Shown in pieces: positions 23,571-30,453 of a stretch of DNA of 61,105 nt. The stretch comes from Bacillota bacterium (lineage in GTDB: Bacteria; Bacillota; Clostridia; Christensenellales; Aristaeellaceae). The stretch spans positions 1 to 61,105 of the forward strand of contig JAEYRW010000046.1 in the NCBI GenBank assembly GCA_023435435.1. The letters run 5' to 3'. Made by a program: the position numbers and the translations under genes. Numbering within the stretch: position 1 is the first letter of the stretch; each line of letters opens with the position of its first letter. The notes under the pieces were generated by a model. That model was not told the origin of the DNA and did not search any database. It worked only from the letters and a program-made list of their open reading frames with translations.

Positions 23571-24973
23571 TCTCCGTCCTCCTTATTCGTATCGCCGCGT
23601 TTCGCGATCTGCTCGTTTAACAGGTCGATGTCACCGCAGCCGTGGGTGATGACCAGGTCGCCCGCGCGCCAGTTGGCGCGCAGATATGCCTCCGCGTCGT
23701 CAAAGGTTGCGGTGTAGCGGGCGTCCACGCCCCGCGCGCGGATGGGATCGACGAGCATCGTCGCGTGGATGTCGCCCGGGTCCTTTTCGCGCGCGGCCAT
23801 GATGTCCGTGATGAGCAGGTGATCCGCCTTGTCAAACGTCTCGACAAAGCCCTGAAACAGGTTTTTCGTGCGCGAGTAGGTGTGGGGCTGCCACACGGCC
23901 CACAGCGCGCCGTGCGGCGTCAGCGCCGCGATTTGAAGCGCGTTTTTGATCTCCGCCGGATTGTGGCCGTAGTCGGTGTAGAGGGAAACGCCGTCCGTCA
24001 CGCCCGTCAGCTCGAAGCGTCTGTGCGCGCCCGTGAACGAGGCAAGCGTTTCCGCCGCCTTTTCCATGTCGAGTCCCCGCAGATGCGCGCAGGCAAGAGC
24101 CGCCAAGGAATCGAGCATGTTCGCCTCGCCCGAGACGGTGAGCTCCACGTGGCAGAGTATTTTACCCTTGAGGGTTGCGTCATAGGAGGCGCGTCCCCGG
24201 GCGTCGTAAGTAAGATTCGAGGGCCTGAACGCGTTTTTTTCGGAAATTCCGTAGGTAAGATAGGCGCGGCCCGCGTTTTCCATCACCCGGCGGACGCGAA
24301 AATCGTCACCCCAGCCGATGAGGTGGCCGTTTTCCGGCACGAGCGCCGCGTAGGCCGCGAACGCCTTTTCAATGTTATCAATATTTTTGAAAAATTCGAG
24401 GTGATCCTCGTCGATGTTTAAAATGACGGCGACAGTGGGGTGGAACTTCAAAAAGCTGTTGTTGAACTCGCACGCCTCGCAGATGAAGTCCGCGCCCGTT
24501 CCGGCGCGGGTCGAGCCGCCGATGAATTCCAGCTCGCCGCCGATGTGGATGGTGGGATCGACGCTTGCCGCCATGAAAATTTGCGCGACCATGGAGGTGA
24601 CGGTGGTCTTTCCGTGGGTGCCGCTCACGCCCACGGCGAAGGGTTTCCCCTCCATGAGCTGGCCGATGAGCTCGCATCGCTCGAGTTGGGGAATCCCCAG
24701 CCGATCCGCCTCCTGCCTTTCACAATTGTCCGGCCCGACGGCCGCCGAGTACACAATCAGGTCCGCGCCGCGGATGTTTTCCGGCCTGTGGCCGATGTAG
24801 ATCAGGACGCCCTTTTTTTCCAGGGCCTCCGTTTTATGTGATTTCGTGCGGTCGGTTCCGGTGACGACATAGCCGCTTTCGTGTAGAAGCCCCGCCAGTC
24901 CCGACATGGAGCTTCCCCCGATTCCAAGAAAATGAACCCGCCGACCGAGGTAGTTTTCGATGCGTGCCTGCAT
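23567..24973 (-). CDS. murC: UDP-N-acetylmuramate--L-alanine ligase
   Basis: Adds L-Ala to UDP-MurNAc in peptidoglycan synthesis, 468 residues. The N-terminal Rossmann domain has VHFLGIGGSSMSGLA. The ATP-binding loop GTHGKTT is at 118-124, and the central domain has ILNIDEDHLEFF; the C-terminal domain has DYGHNPAEI. Start ATG 24973 follows AAGGAGGT at ideal spacing, whereas the longer N-terminus to 25021 lies over the promoter. Heading an operon with a cupin regulator, an acyl-CoA synthetase and a lipoprotein is unusual for murC. Confidence 0.96.
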   Translation of the reverse strand: MQARIENYLGRRVHFLGIGGSSMSGLAGLLHESGYVVTGTDRTKSHKTEALEKKGVLIYIGHRPENIRGADLIVYSAAVGPDNCERQEADRLGIPQLERCELIGQLMEGKPFAVGVSGTHGKTTVTSMVAQIFMAASVDPTIHIGGELEFIGGSTRAGTGADFICEACEFNNSFLKFHPTVAVILNIDEDHLEFFKNIDNIEKAFAAYAALVPENGHLIGWGDDFRVRRVMENAGRAYLTYGISEKNAFRPSNLTYDARGRASYDATLKGKILCHVELTVSGEANMLDSLAALACAHLRGLDMEKAAETLASFTGAHRRFELTGVTDGVSLYTDYGHNPAEIKNALQIAALTPHGALWAVWQPHTYSRTKNLFQGFVETFDKADHLLITDIMAAREKDPGDIHATMLVDPIRARGVDARYTATFDDAEAYLRANWRAGDLVITHGCGDIDLLNEQIAKRGDTNKEDGE

Positions 24974-24997
24974 ACGATATACCTCCTTCATCGGATT

Positions 24998-25026
24998 ATT
25001 ATAAGCGAATCCCCCCGTCAATGCAA
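24998..25026 (-). promoter_or_regulatory. sigma-A promoter of the murC operon
   Basis: Minus-strand TTGCAT (25026-25021), 17-bp spacer, TATAAT (25003-24998), with a start about 18 bases before the murC ATG. Confidence 0.8.
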
Positions 25027-25135
25027 GCTTTTTCGAGGGAGGGGCTTCCAGAGACGGTTAAATATGTGTTTGAGCGCCGAAAATATACAGAAGGAGAACG
25101 AAAAACAAACATTTACGAATTATAATGACAGTTAA

Positions 25136-25154
25136 CACACGAACATTCGGATTT
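25136..25154. promoter_or_regulatory. possible PurBox pair upstream of purR
   Basis: ACGAACATTCGG contains a forward CGAACATT and, on the other strand, AAATCCGAATGTT, both close to the Bacillus PurR half-site AWWWCCGAACWWT. They overlap instead of being separated by about 16 bp as in Bacillus, so the call is tentative. The site lies just before the purR ribosome site, with a TATAAT (25121-25126) upstream that lacks a good -35. Confidence 0.35.
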
Positions 25155-25164
25155 CGGAGGCAGC

Positions 25165-25989
25165 ATGGAGCACGTCAAGAGGGCCGAGCGGCTCGGCGCA
25201 ATCACGCGGATACTGACCCAGACACCCAACCGGATTCACAGCTTCAGCGAGTTTTGCGAGCTTTTTGGCGCGGCAAAATCCACCATCAGCGAAGACATCG
25301 ACATCGTCGCAAACTCCATATCCCGCTTTGCGGAGGGCAGGGTGGAGACCATTGCCGGCGCGTCCGGCGGCGTGCGCTTCCGCGCGATTCCTTCCGCCGC
25401 GCGCGTGCGCGACGCCATCGGCACTCTTTGCCGTCGCCTTTCCGAACCCGGGCGCATGCTCCCGGGCGGGTTTCTGTACACCTCCGACGTGACCAGCGAA
25501 TCGGAATCCACCCAGCTCATCGGCGAAATTCTGGCCAGCGAGTTTTACGACGCCCAGCCGGACTTCGTGCTCACCATGGAGACCAAGGGCATTCCCATCG
25601 CCATGATGACCGCCCGGGTGCTCGACATTCCCCTGGTCATTGCCCGGCGCGACAGCCGCGCGTACGAAGGGTCGGCTGTGAAGATCAATTACATCGCCGG
25701 AAACGGCGTAGACCTCGAGACCATGGCGCTGGCGCGCCGCGCGGTCAGGTCCGGCCAGAAGGCGCTCATCGCGGACGACTTCATGAAGGGTGGCGGAACG
25801 CTGCGCGGCATGACCGAGCTGATGCAGGAATTCCAGGTGGAGGTGGTGGGCATCGGCGTCATGATCGCCACCAGCAAAAGCCCCGCCGAAAAGCTCAATG
25901 TCCGCGCGCTGGTGGAACTGGACGGATTCGACGAGGCGACCGGTGCCGCCGTCGTCCGGCCCGCCGCGCACTTTGCACAGATTTTATAA
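25165..25989 (+). CDS. purR: pur operon repressor, Bacillus type
   Basis: A transcriptional regulator of purine genes, 274 residues. The N-terminal winged helix (RAERLGAITRILTQTPNRIHS, split here by family convention) precedes a phosphoribosyltransferase-fold domain. That domain has the PRPP-binding motif ALIADDFMKGGGTLRGM and a core VKINYIAG segment, as in Bacillus PurR, where PRPP relieves DNA binding. ATG follows GGAGG by four bases. It stands alone between divergent murC and the M42 cluster, with a terminator after it; no pur genes are in the window. Confidence 0.9.
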   Translation: MEHVKRAERLGAITRILTQTPNRIHSFSEFCELFGAAKSTISEDIDIVANSISRFAEGRVETIAGASGGVRFRAIPSAARVRDAIGTLCRRLSEPGRMLPGGFLYTSDVTSESESTQLIGEILASEFYDAQPDFVLTMETKGIPIAMMTARVLDIPLVIARRDSRAYEGSAVKINYIAGNGVDLETMALARRAVRSGQKALIADDFMKGGGTLRGMTELMQEFQVEVVGIGVMIATSKSPAEKLNVRALVELDGFDEATGAAVVRPAAHFAQIL

Positions 25990-26023
25990 CGATTTATTTC
26001 TGTCATTATTTCGATAATTTATG

Positions 26024-26052
26024 CCCCCATGTCTTGAGCATCGGGGGTTTTT
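26024..26052 (+). terminator. terminator of purR
   Basis: CCCCC-ATG pairs with CAT-CGGGGG with one bulged base, followed by five T residues. It overlaps the promoter of the peptidase cluster, so the two signals share the same 40 bases. Confidence 0.7.
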
Positions 26053-26062
26053 ACTGTATAAT
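26034..26062 (+). promoter_or_regulatory. sigma-A promoter of the M42 peptidase cluster
   Basis: TTGAGC (26034-26039), 17-bp spacer, TATAAT (26057-26062), about 25 bases before the first start codon. Confidence 0.8.
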
Positions 26063-26092
26063 AACAAACTGGAATGGAAGGAAGTGAGCAAT

Positions 26093-27133
26093 TTGGAGAT
26101 CGAGGGATTCATCTCCGCCGCGTCGGAAAAGCTTGGCGTGCCCGGCTACGAGCGCGAGGTGGGCGACTATGTCGCGTCTCAGTTCGAGGCATATGCCGAT
26201 GAGATCGCGCGCGACGCGCTCGAGAATGTGATTGCCCGCGTCGGGAAGGGCGGCCCCAAGGTCATGGTCTCCGCGCATCAGGATGAGATCGGCCTGGTCG
26301 TCACCCAAATTGAGGACGACGGCTGTCTTCGGATCTTCCGAAACGGCGGCGTCGATCCGCGCATCCTCCCGGCGATGGAGGTCATCGTGCGCGCCAAGGA
26401 CGGTCCCTTGTTCGGCGTGGTGGGTGCCAAGCCCCCGCACCTTTTGAGCGAGGCGGACCGCAAAAAGAACGTTCCCTATGAAGATCTGTACGTGGACATC
26501 GGCTATCCCGCCGAAAAGGCGCGCGCGCTTGTGCGCGTGGGCGATCCGGTCGTCATGCGCGCCAAGTGCGTGAAGCTCGCGGGCGGCATGATGGCCGCAA
26601 AGACAATGGACGATCGCGCCTGCGTTGCCTCATTGCTGGTGGGGATGGAGCTTACAAAGAAGCTTCAGTCGCCGGCCGAGGCGTATTACGTGGCGTCCTC
26701 CTCCGAGGAGATCGGCATGAAGGGCGCACGGGTCGCCGCGTATTCCATCGAGCCGGACTTCGGCATCGCCATAGACGTGACCCACGCCGAAGGCCCCGGC
26801 ACCGGCAAGTGGGAGGCCGTGCCCGTGGACAGGCTGACGATCTGTACCGGCCCGAATCTCCACCCGGCGCTGACCAAAAGAGCGGAGGAAATCGCGGACA
26901 AGTGGCACATTCCCTACGTGCGGGAGATTGAGCCCGGCGTGACCGGCACCGACGCGGCCGCCATGCAGGTCTCGCGCGGCGGCGTGCCCACGATCCTCCT
27001 CGGCCTGCCGCTCAGGTACATGCACACCACCGTCGAAACCGTGAAGCTGGACGTGATCGCCGATGCCGGGCGACTCGTTGCGCTCATCATCGACGAGATT
27101 TCGCGCGATTGGGAGGGCATGAAATGGTATTAA
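26093..27133 (+). CDS. M42 family metalloaminopeptidase, paralogue 1
   Basis: A cytosolic dinuclear-metal aminopeptidase of the M42 (glutamyl aminopeptidase/TET) family, about 346 residues. Metal and catalytic residues are all visible: VSAHQDEIG (H, D), KTMDDRA (D), SSSEEIG (the catalytic Glu pair), AIDVTHA (D) and RYMHTTVE (H). TTG 26093 is chosen because GGAAGGAAG lies about eight bases upstream; GTG 26084 is the alternative. Its end overlaps the next paralogue by ten bases. The family forms large tetrahedral oligomers that degrade short peptides. Confidence 0.9.
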   Translation: MEIEGFISAASEKLGVPGYEREVGDYVASQFEAYADEIARDALENVIARVGKGGPKVMVSAHQDEIGLVVTQIEDDGCLRIFRNGGVDPRILPAMEVIVRAKDGPLFGVVGAKPPHLLSEADRKKNVPYEDLYVDIGYPAEKARALVRVGDPVVMRAKCVKLAGGMMAAKTMDDRACVASLLVGMELTKKLQSPAEAYYVASSSEEIGMKGARVAAYSIEPDFGIAIDVTHAEGPGTGKWEAVPVDRLTICTGPNLHPALTKRAEEIADKWHIPYVREIEPGVTGTDAAAMQVSRGGVPTILLGLPLRYMHTTVETVKLDVIADAGRLVALIIDEISRDWEGMKWY

Positions 27134-28149
27134 AGGAATTGTGCGCCCTCCGGGGCGTGGCGGGCAGCGAAGGCCCGGTGCGCGAGTACATCCTCGCGCA
27201 GGCGGAAAAGTTTGCCGATGAGGTCAGGGTTGACCGCATGGGCAACGTCATCGCCACCAAATTTGCCAAGGAAAAATCCGCGAAAACCGTGCTTCTGGAC
27301 GCCCACATGGACGAAGTGGGCATGATCATCATCGGCATCAACGACAACGGCCTTCTGAGCTACGCCACCGTCGGCGGCATCGATCCGCGCGTAGTGGTTT
27401 CCAAGCGCGTCTTTGTGGGCGAATCCGCCGTGCCGGGCGTCATCGGCGCCAAGGCCATCCACCTTCAGACGCCGGAGGACCGGGAGCGGGTGCTCGGCCA
27501 CAAGGATCTCTACATTGATGTCGGCGCCAAGGACAAATCCGCCGCGGAGAAGCTGGTCAAAACGGGGGATTACGTCTCCTTTGACAGCGACTGGGTGGAG
27601 TTCGGCGAGGGGTTTGTCAAATCCAAGGCCCTGGACGACCGCATCGGCTGCGCCACCATGCTGCGCGCGCTGGAAGGGGAGTACCCGGTGAACCTCGTCT
27701 GCTCCTTCGCGGTGCAGGAGGAATGCGGTCTGCGCGGGGCGCGCGTGGTCCGTCACAATGCCGACTGCGATATGGCAATCGCTCTGGAGGGCACCACCGC
27801 CAACGACCTCGGCATGACGCCTTCGCACCTCAAGGTCTGCGTGCCCGGAAACGGCGTCGCCATCTCGTTCATGGATCGGGCGTCCATCGGCAACGTGAAG
27901 CTCTTCGAGGCGCTTAAGAAAACCGCCGCCGAAAAAGGCATTTCGTGGCAGCTCAAAAGGTACACATCGGGCGGCAACGACGCGGGCGCGCTTCAGTTGA
28001 GCAAGGGCCCGATTCCCACCGGCGTTTTGAGCGTTCCCTGCCGCTACATCCACTCGCCCTCCAGCGTGGCGAACCTTTCCGATATCGAGGCGCAGTACGC
28101 GCTTGTGGTCGCGTTTCTGAACAGCCTCACCGAGGAGGATTTTATATGA
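27124..28149 (+). CDS. M42 family metalloaminopeptidase, paralogue 2
   Basis: Second of three tandem M42 peptidases, 341 residues. Metal-site motifs: LDAHMDEVG, KALDDRIG, AVQEECG, ALEGTTAND (Glu in place of the Asp of paralogue 1, a known variant in the family) and RYIHSPSS. The ATG at 27124 follows GGGAGGG and overlaps the previous gene by ten bases. The different metal-site context suggests a different N-terminal residue preference from its neighbours. Overlap with paralogue 3 is by ATGA. Confidence 0.92.
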   Translation: MVLKELCALRGVAGSEGPVREYILAQAEKFADEVRVDRMGNVIATKFAKEKSAKTVLLDAHMDEVGMIIIGINDNGLLSYATVGGIDPRVVVSKRVFVGESAVPGVIGAKAIHLQTPEDRERVLGHKDLYIDVGAKDKSAAEKLVKTGDYVSFDSDWVEFGEGFVKSKALDDRIGCATMLRALEGEYPVNLVCSFAVQEECGLRGARVVRHNADCDMAIALEGTTANDLGMTPSHLKVCVPGNGVAISFMDRASIGNVKLFEALKKTAAEKGISWQLKRYTSGGNDAGALQLSKGPIPTGVLSVPCRYIHSPSSVANLSDIEAQYALVVAFLNSLTEEDFI

Positions 28150-29135
28150 AGGAACTGTTGAAAAAGCTTTTGAGCGCCTATGGTGCGACGGGCCGCGAGG
28201 AGAAGGTCGCCGCAGTGATTCAGGAAATCGTCGCGCCCTACGTGGATGAGACGAAAATCGACGCGCTGGGAAACCTCATCTGCACCCGCAAGGGCGCGGG
28301 CAAGAAGCTCATGTTCGCCGCGCACATGGACCACATCGGCTTTGTGGTCACCGACATCGACGAAAAGGGCTTTCTGCGCGTGTTCAACGTCGGCGGCATC
28401 CGCTGGACGAACTCCTTCTGCCGCCACGTCGTGTTCGCAAACGGCGTCTCCGGCGTCTTTGCCTTTGAGCAGGAGAATTTCAAGGACAACATGAACGACC
28501 CCAACCACATGTTCATCGACATCGGCGCGTCCTCCAAAGAGGAGGCCGAAAAGATGGTCTCCCCGGGCGACGTGGCGGTCTACGCGCCGGACGTATTCGA
28601 TCTGGGCAAGGACATGATCGCGGGTCCCGCCATGGACAACCGCGTGGGCTGCGCGGTTTTGATCGGCATGCTCATGGCCCTCAAGGAGCGCAACAACGAG
28701 GTCGTGGCGGTCTTCACCACCCAGGAGGAGGTCGGCCTGCGCGGCGCGACTGCCGCCGCCTACGATGTGAACCCGGACATGGGCATCGCTCTGGACGTCA
28801 CCCTCTCGGGCGACACGCCCGGCGGCGCGAAGGTTGCCATGAAGGTGGGGGGCGGCCCCTGCGTTAAAATCATGGACCGCTCGCTGGTCTGCTCGCCCAA
28901 GGTCGTTTCCCTCATGGAGGAGGCGGCGGCGCGGACGGGCGTCAAGTACCAGCGCGAGGTTCTGACCGCGGGAGGCACCGACGCGGGCGCCATCCAGCTG
29001 ACGCGCGGCGGCGTGCATGCCGGCGTTCTGTCCATCGCCTGCCGCTACGTCCACTCGGCGTGCGAGGTGGTTTCCATCCCGGATATGGAAGACGGCGCGC
29101 GGCTGCTGGCGGCGTTTGCGGATCACAATTTGTAA
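28146..29135 (+). CDS. M42 family metalloaminopeptidase, paralogue 3
   Basis: Third M42 peptidase, 329 residues. Motifs: FAAHMDHIG (H60, D62), PAMDNRVG, TTQEEVG, ALDVTLSGD and RYVHSACE, so the active site looks complete; His replaces Glu right after the HMD motif. The start ATG 28146 lies inside the stop of paralogue 2 (ATGA). The three genes form one translationally coupled unit, probably a broad-specificity intracellular peptide-degradation set. Confidence 0.92.
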   Translation: MKELLKKLLSAYGATGREEKVAAVIQEIVAPYVDETKIDALGNLICTRKGAGKKLMFAAHMDHIGFVVTDIDEKGFLRVFNVGGIRWTNSFCRHVVFANGVSGVFAFEQENFKDNMNDPNHMFIDIGASSKEEAEKMVSPGDVAVYAPDVFDLGKDMIAGPAMDNRVGCAVLIGMLMALKERNNEVVAVFTTQEEVGLRGATAAAYDVNPDMGIALDVTLSGDTPGGAKVAMKVGGGPCVKIMDRSLVCSPKVVSLMEEAAARTGVKYQREVLTAGGTDAGAIQLTRGGVHAGVLSIACRYVHSACEVVSIPDMEDGARLLAAFADHNL

Positions 29136-29162
29136 AAAATGACCCGAATTATGCCGTTCATA

Positions 29163-29191
29163 TTGCGAAAAGACCAAGTTTCGTGTATAAT
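29163..29191 (+). promoter_or_regulatory. sigma-A promoter of upp
   Basis: TTGCGA (29163-29168), 17-bp spacer, TATAAT (29186-29191). It uses the same -35 hexamer and spacing as the rnpB promoter. Confidence 0.85.
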
Positions 29192-29243
29192 AAGTTAGAA
29201 TGGCTGTAAAATGACGACAGATCACGTATGGAGGGATGTGCCC

Positions 29244-29873
29244 GTGAGTCAGGTCCATGTTATCGACCATCCTCTTGTGCAGCATAAGCTCACGCTGATG
29301 CGCAACAAGAATTGCGGAACCAAGGATTTCCGCCAGCTTCTCGAGGAAGTCGCGATGCTGATGGCCTATGAGGTCACCCGTTCCCTTCCGCTTAAGGAAA
29401 TTGAAATTGAAACCCCCATCGCAAAATGTAAGAGCAAGATCATTGCCGGCAAGAAGCTGGGCGTTGTCCCCATCCTTCGGGCCGGCCTTGGTATGGTCGA
29501 TGGCGTGACGGCGCTGGTGCCCGCCGCGAAGGTCGGCCACATCGGGCTCTACCGCGACCCGGAGACCCATCTGCCCATCGAATACTATTGCAAGCTGCCG
29601 CCGGACGTCGAAGAGCGCGAGCTCATTGTTCTGGACCCCATGCTCGCCACCGGCGGATCGTCCATTGCGGCGATCAACTCCCTCAAGCAGCGCGGCTGCA
29701 CTTCCATCAAGCTCGTGTGCCTGGTGGGCTGCCCCGAGGGCGTGAAGGCGCTCACGGAGGCCCATCCGGACGTGGAGCTCTTCATCGCCGCCATCGACGA
29801 CCACCTGAACGAAAACAAGTATATCGTTCCCGGCCTCGGAGACGCGGGCGACAGGCTGTTCGGCACCAAGTAA
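29244..29873 (+). CDS. upp: uracil phosphoribosyltransferase
   Basis: Salvage enzyme making UMP from uracil and PRPP, 209 residues, the usual length. The PRPP loop is VLDPMLATGGSS, and the C-terminal uracil-binding segment reads YIVPGLGDAGDRLFGTK. The start is GTG 29244 (MSQVHVIDHPLVQHKL), with GGAGGG eight bases upstream; an ATG at 29211 is in frame but lacks a ribosome site. Monocistronic, with promoter and terminator. Confidence 0.96.
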   Translation: MSQVHVIDHPLVQHKLTLMRNKNCGTKDFRQLLEEVAMLMAYEVTRSLPLKEIEIETPIAKCKSKIIAGKKLGVVPILRAGLGMVDGVTALVPAAKVGHIGLYRDPETHLPIEYYCKLPPDVEERELIVLDPMLATGGSSIAAINSLKQRGCTSIKLVCLVGCPEGVKALTEAHPDVELFIAAIDDHLNENKYIVPGLGDAGDRLFGTK

Positions 29874-29905
29874 GCCGGGCGCCGTTTCCCGAAGCCCGGG
29901 CTGAC

Positions 29906-30082
29906 GGAAGGGCCGCGGCCCTTCCAATGAAACCGCTTGCGGCAAAAAAACGCCGCAAGTGGATTCTGCGAATCGCACATTCGCACGAGTTTTTTGGGCG
30001 CCCGCCGCGGACTCGTTTCACGCAGCAGGTTTCCCCCTGAATTTTCGCGGGAAAGTTCAGAAATCCGTACCACGTTCCCTTG
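29906..30082 (+). repeat. structured intergenic element, copy 2
   Basis: Between upp and the V-ATPase operon. It contains a perfect 20-nt palindrome at 29906-29925 (arms GGAAGGGCCG/CGGCCCTTCC), a second hairpin CTTGCGGC/GCCGCAAG (29936-29959), the terminator-like hairpin at 29967-29995, and a box at 30037-30082 that matches the box of copy 1 (2170-2121, minus strand) at about 36 of 46 positions. Both copies directly follow the 3' end of a gene and precede another on the same strand. No protein-coding potential is evident. Confidence 0.55.
29967..29995 (+). terminator. terminator of upp
   Basis: TGCGAAT pairs with ATTCGCA around a 5-nt loop, then CGAG and six T residues. It lies within structured element copy 2. 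Confidence 0.65.
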
Positions 30083-30118
30083 CAATCACCGCGACCATGT
30101 CAGAAGCGATTGCTTTTT
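30082..30118 (+). promoter_or_regulatory. terminator-like hairpin in the V-ATPase leader
   Basis: GCAATC (30082-30087) pairs with GATTGC (30108-30113), followed by five T residues, ending 23 bases before the first V-ATPase start codon. The stem is only six pairs, so it may be an attenuator rather than a strong stop. No sigma-A promoter is evident between it and upp. Confidence 0.4.
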
Positions 30119-30141
30119 AGAAGAGAACCGGAGGAATGCGC

Positions 30142-30453
30142 ATGTCATCTGAAATACTCAGGCACATTCAAGAAGCTGAGGAAAAGGCAGAACAGATCCG
30201 TCAGGAGGCCGCGCGCGACGCGCGCGACATCGTGAAGGGCGTCGAGTCCGCCATTTCCGCCCAGACGCGGGAGGCTCAGAAGGAGCTGCGCGAAAGGGTG
30301 CAGGGCGTTTTGGCCGATGCCCGCGCGGCGACGGAGGACGAAATTCGCACCCTCGAGGTTCGGCGCACGGCCGAGCGCGAGGAGCTGCGGCGCGCGGCCA
30401 GGGAGCGCGTCCAAAAGGCCGGCGACGCGATCTTTGAAAGGATTGTTGGCTGA
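30142..30453 (+). CDS. ntpF: V-type ATPase peripheral stalk subunit G/H (NtpF-like)
   Basis: A 103-residue, almost entirely alpha-helical, charged protein (EKAEQIRQEAARDAR and similar runs) expected to pair with subunit E in the peripheral stalk. ATG 30142 is preferred over ATG 30136 because GGAGG is eight bases away. Position as the first gene of an F-I-K-E-C-G-A-B-D operon, the order known from Enterococcus hirae ntp, supports the assignment where sequence alone would be weak. Its stop overlaps the ntpI start (TGATG). Confidence 0.85.
   Translation: MSSEILRHIQEAEEKAEQIRQEAARDARDIVKGVESAISAQTREAQKELRERVQGVLADARAATEDEIRTLEVRRTAEREELRRAARERVQKAGDAIFERIVG

Noticed and set aside
29211..29243. 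Longer start for upp
   Set aside because: The extra residues are not found in the family, and the ribosome site fits only GTG 29244.
28044..29978. Long minus-strand frame of 644 codons opposite the third M42 gene and upp
   Set aside because: It spans two well-supported genes and two intergenic signals, has no motif, and shows shadow composition.
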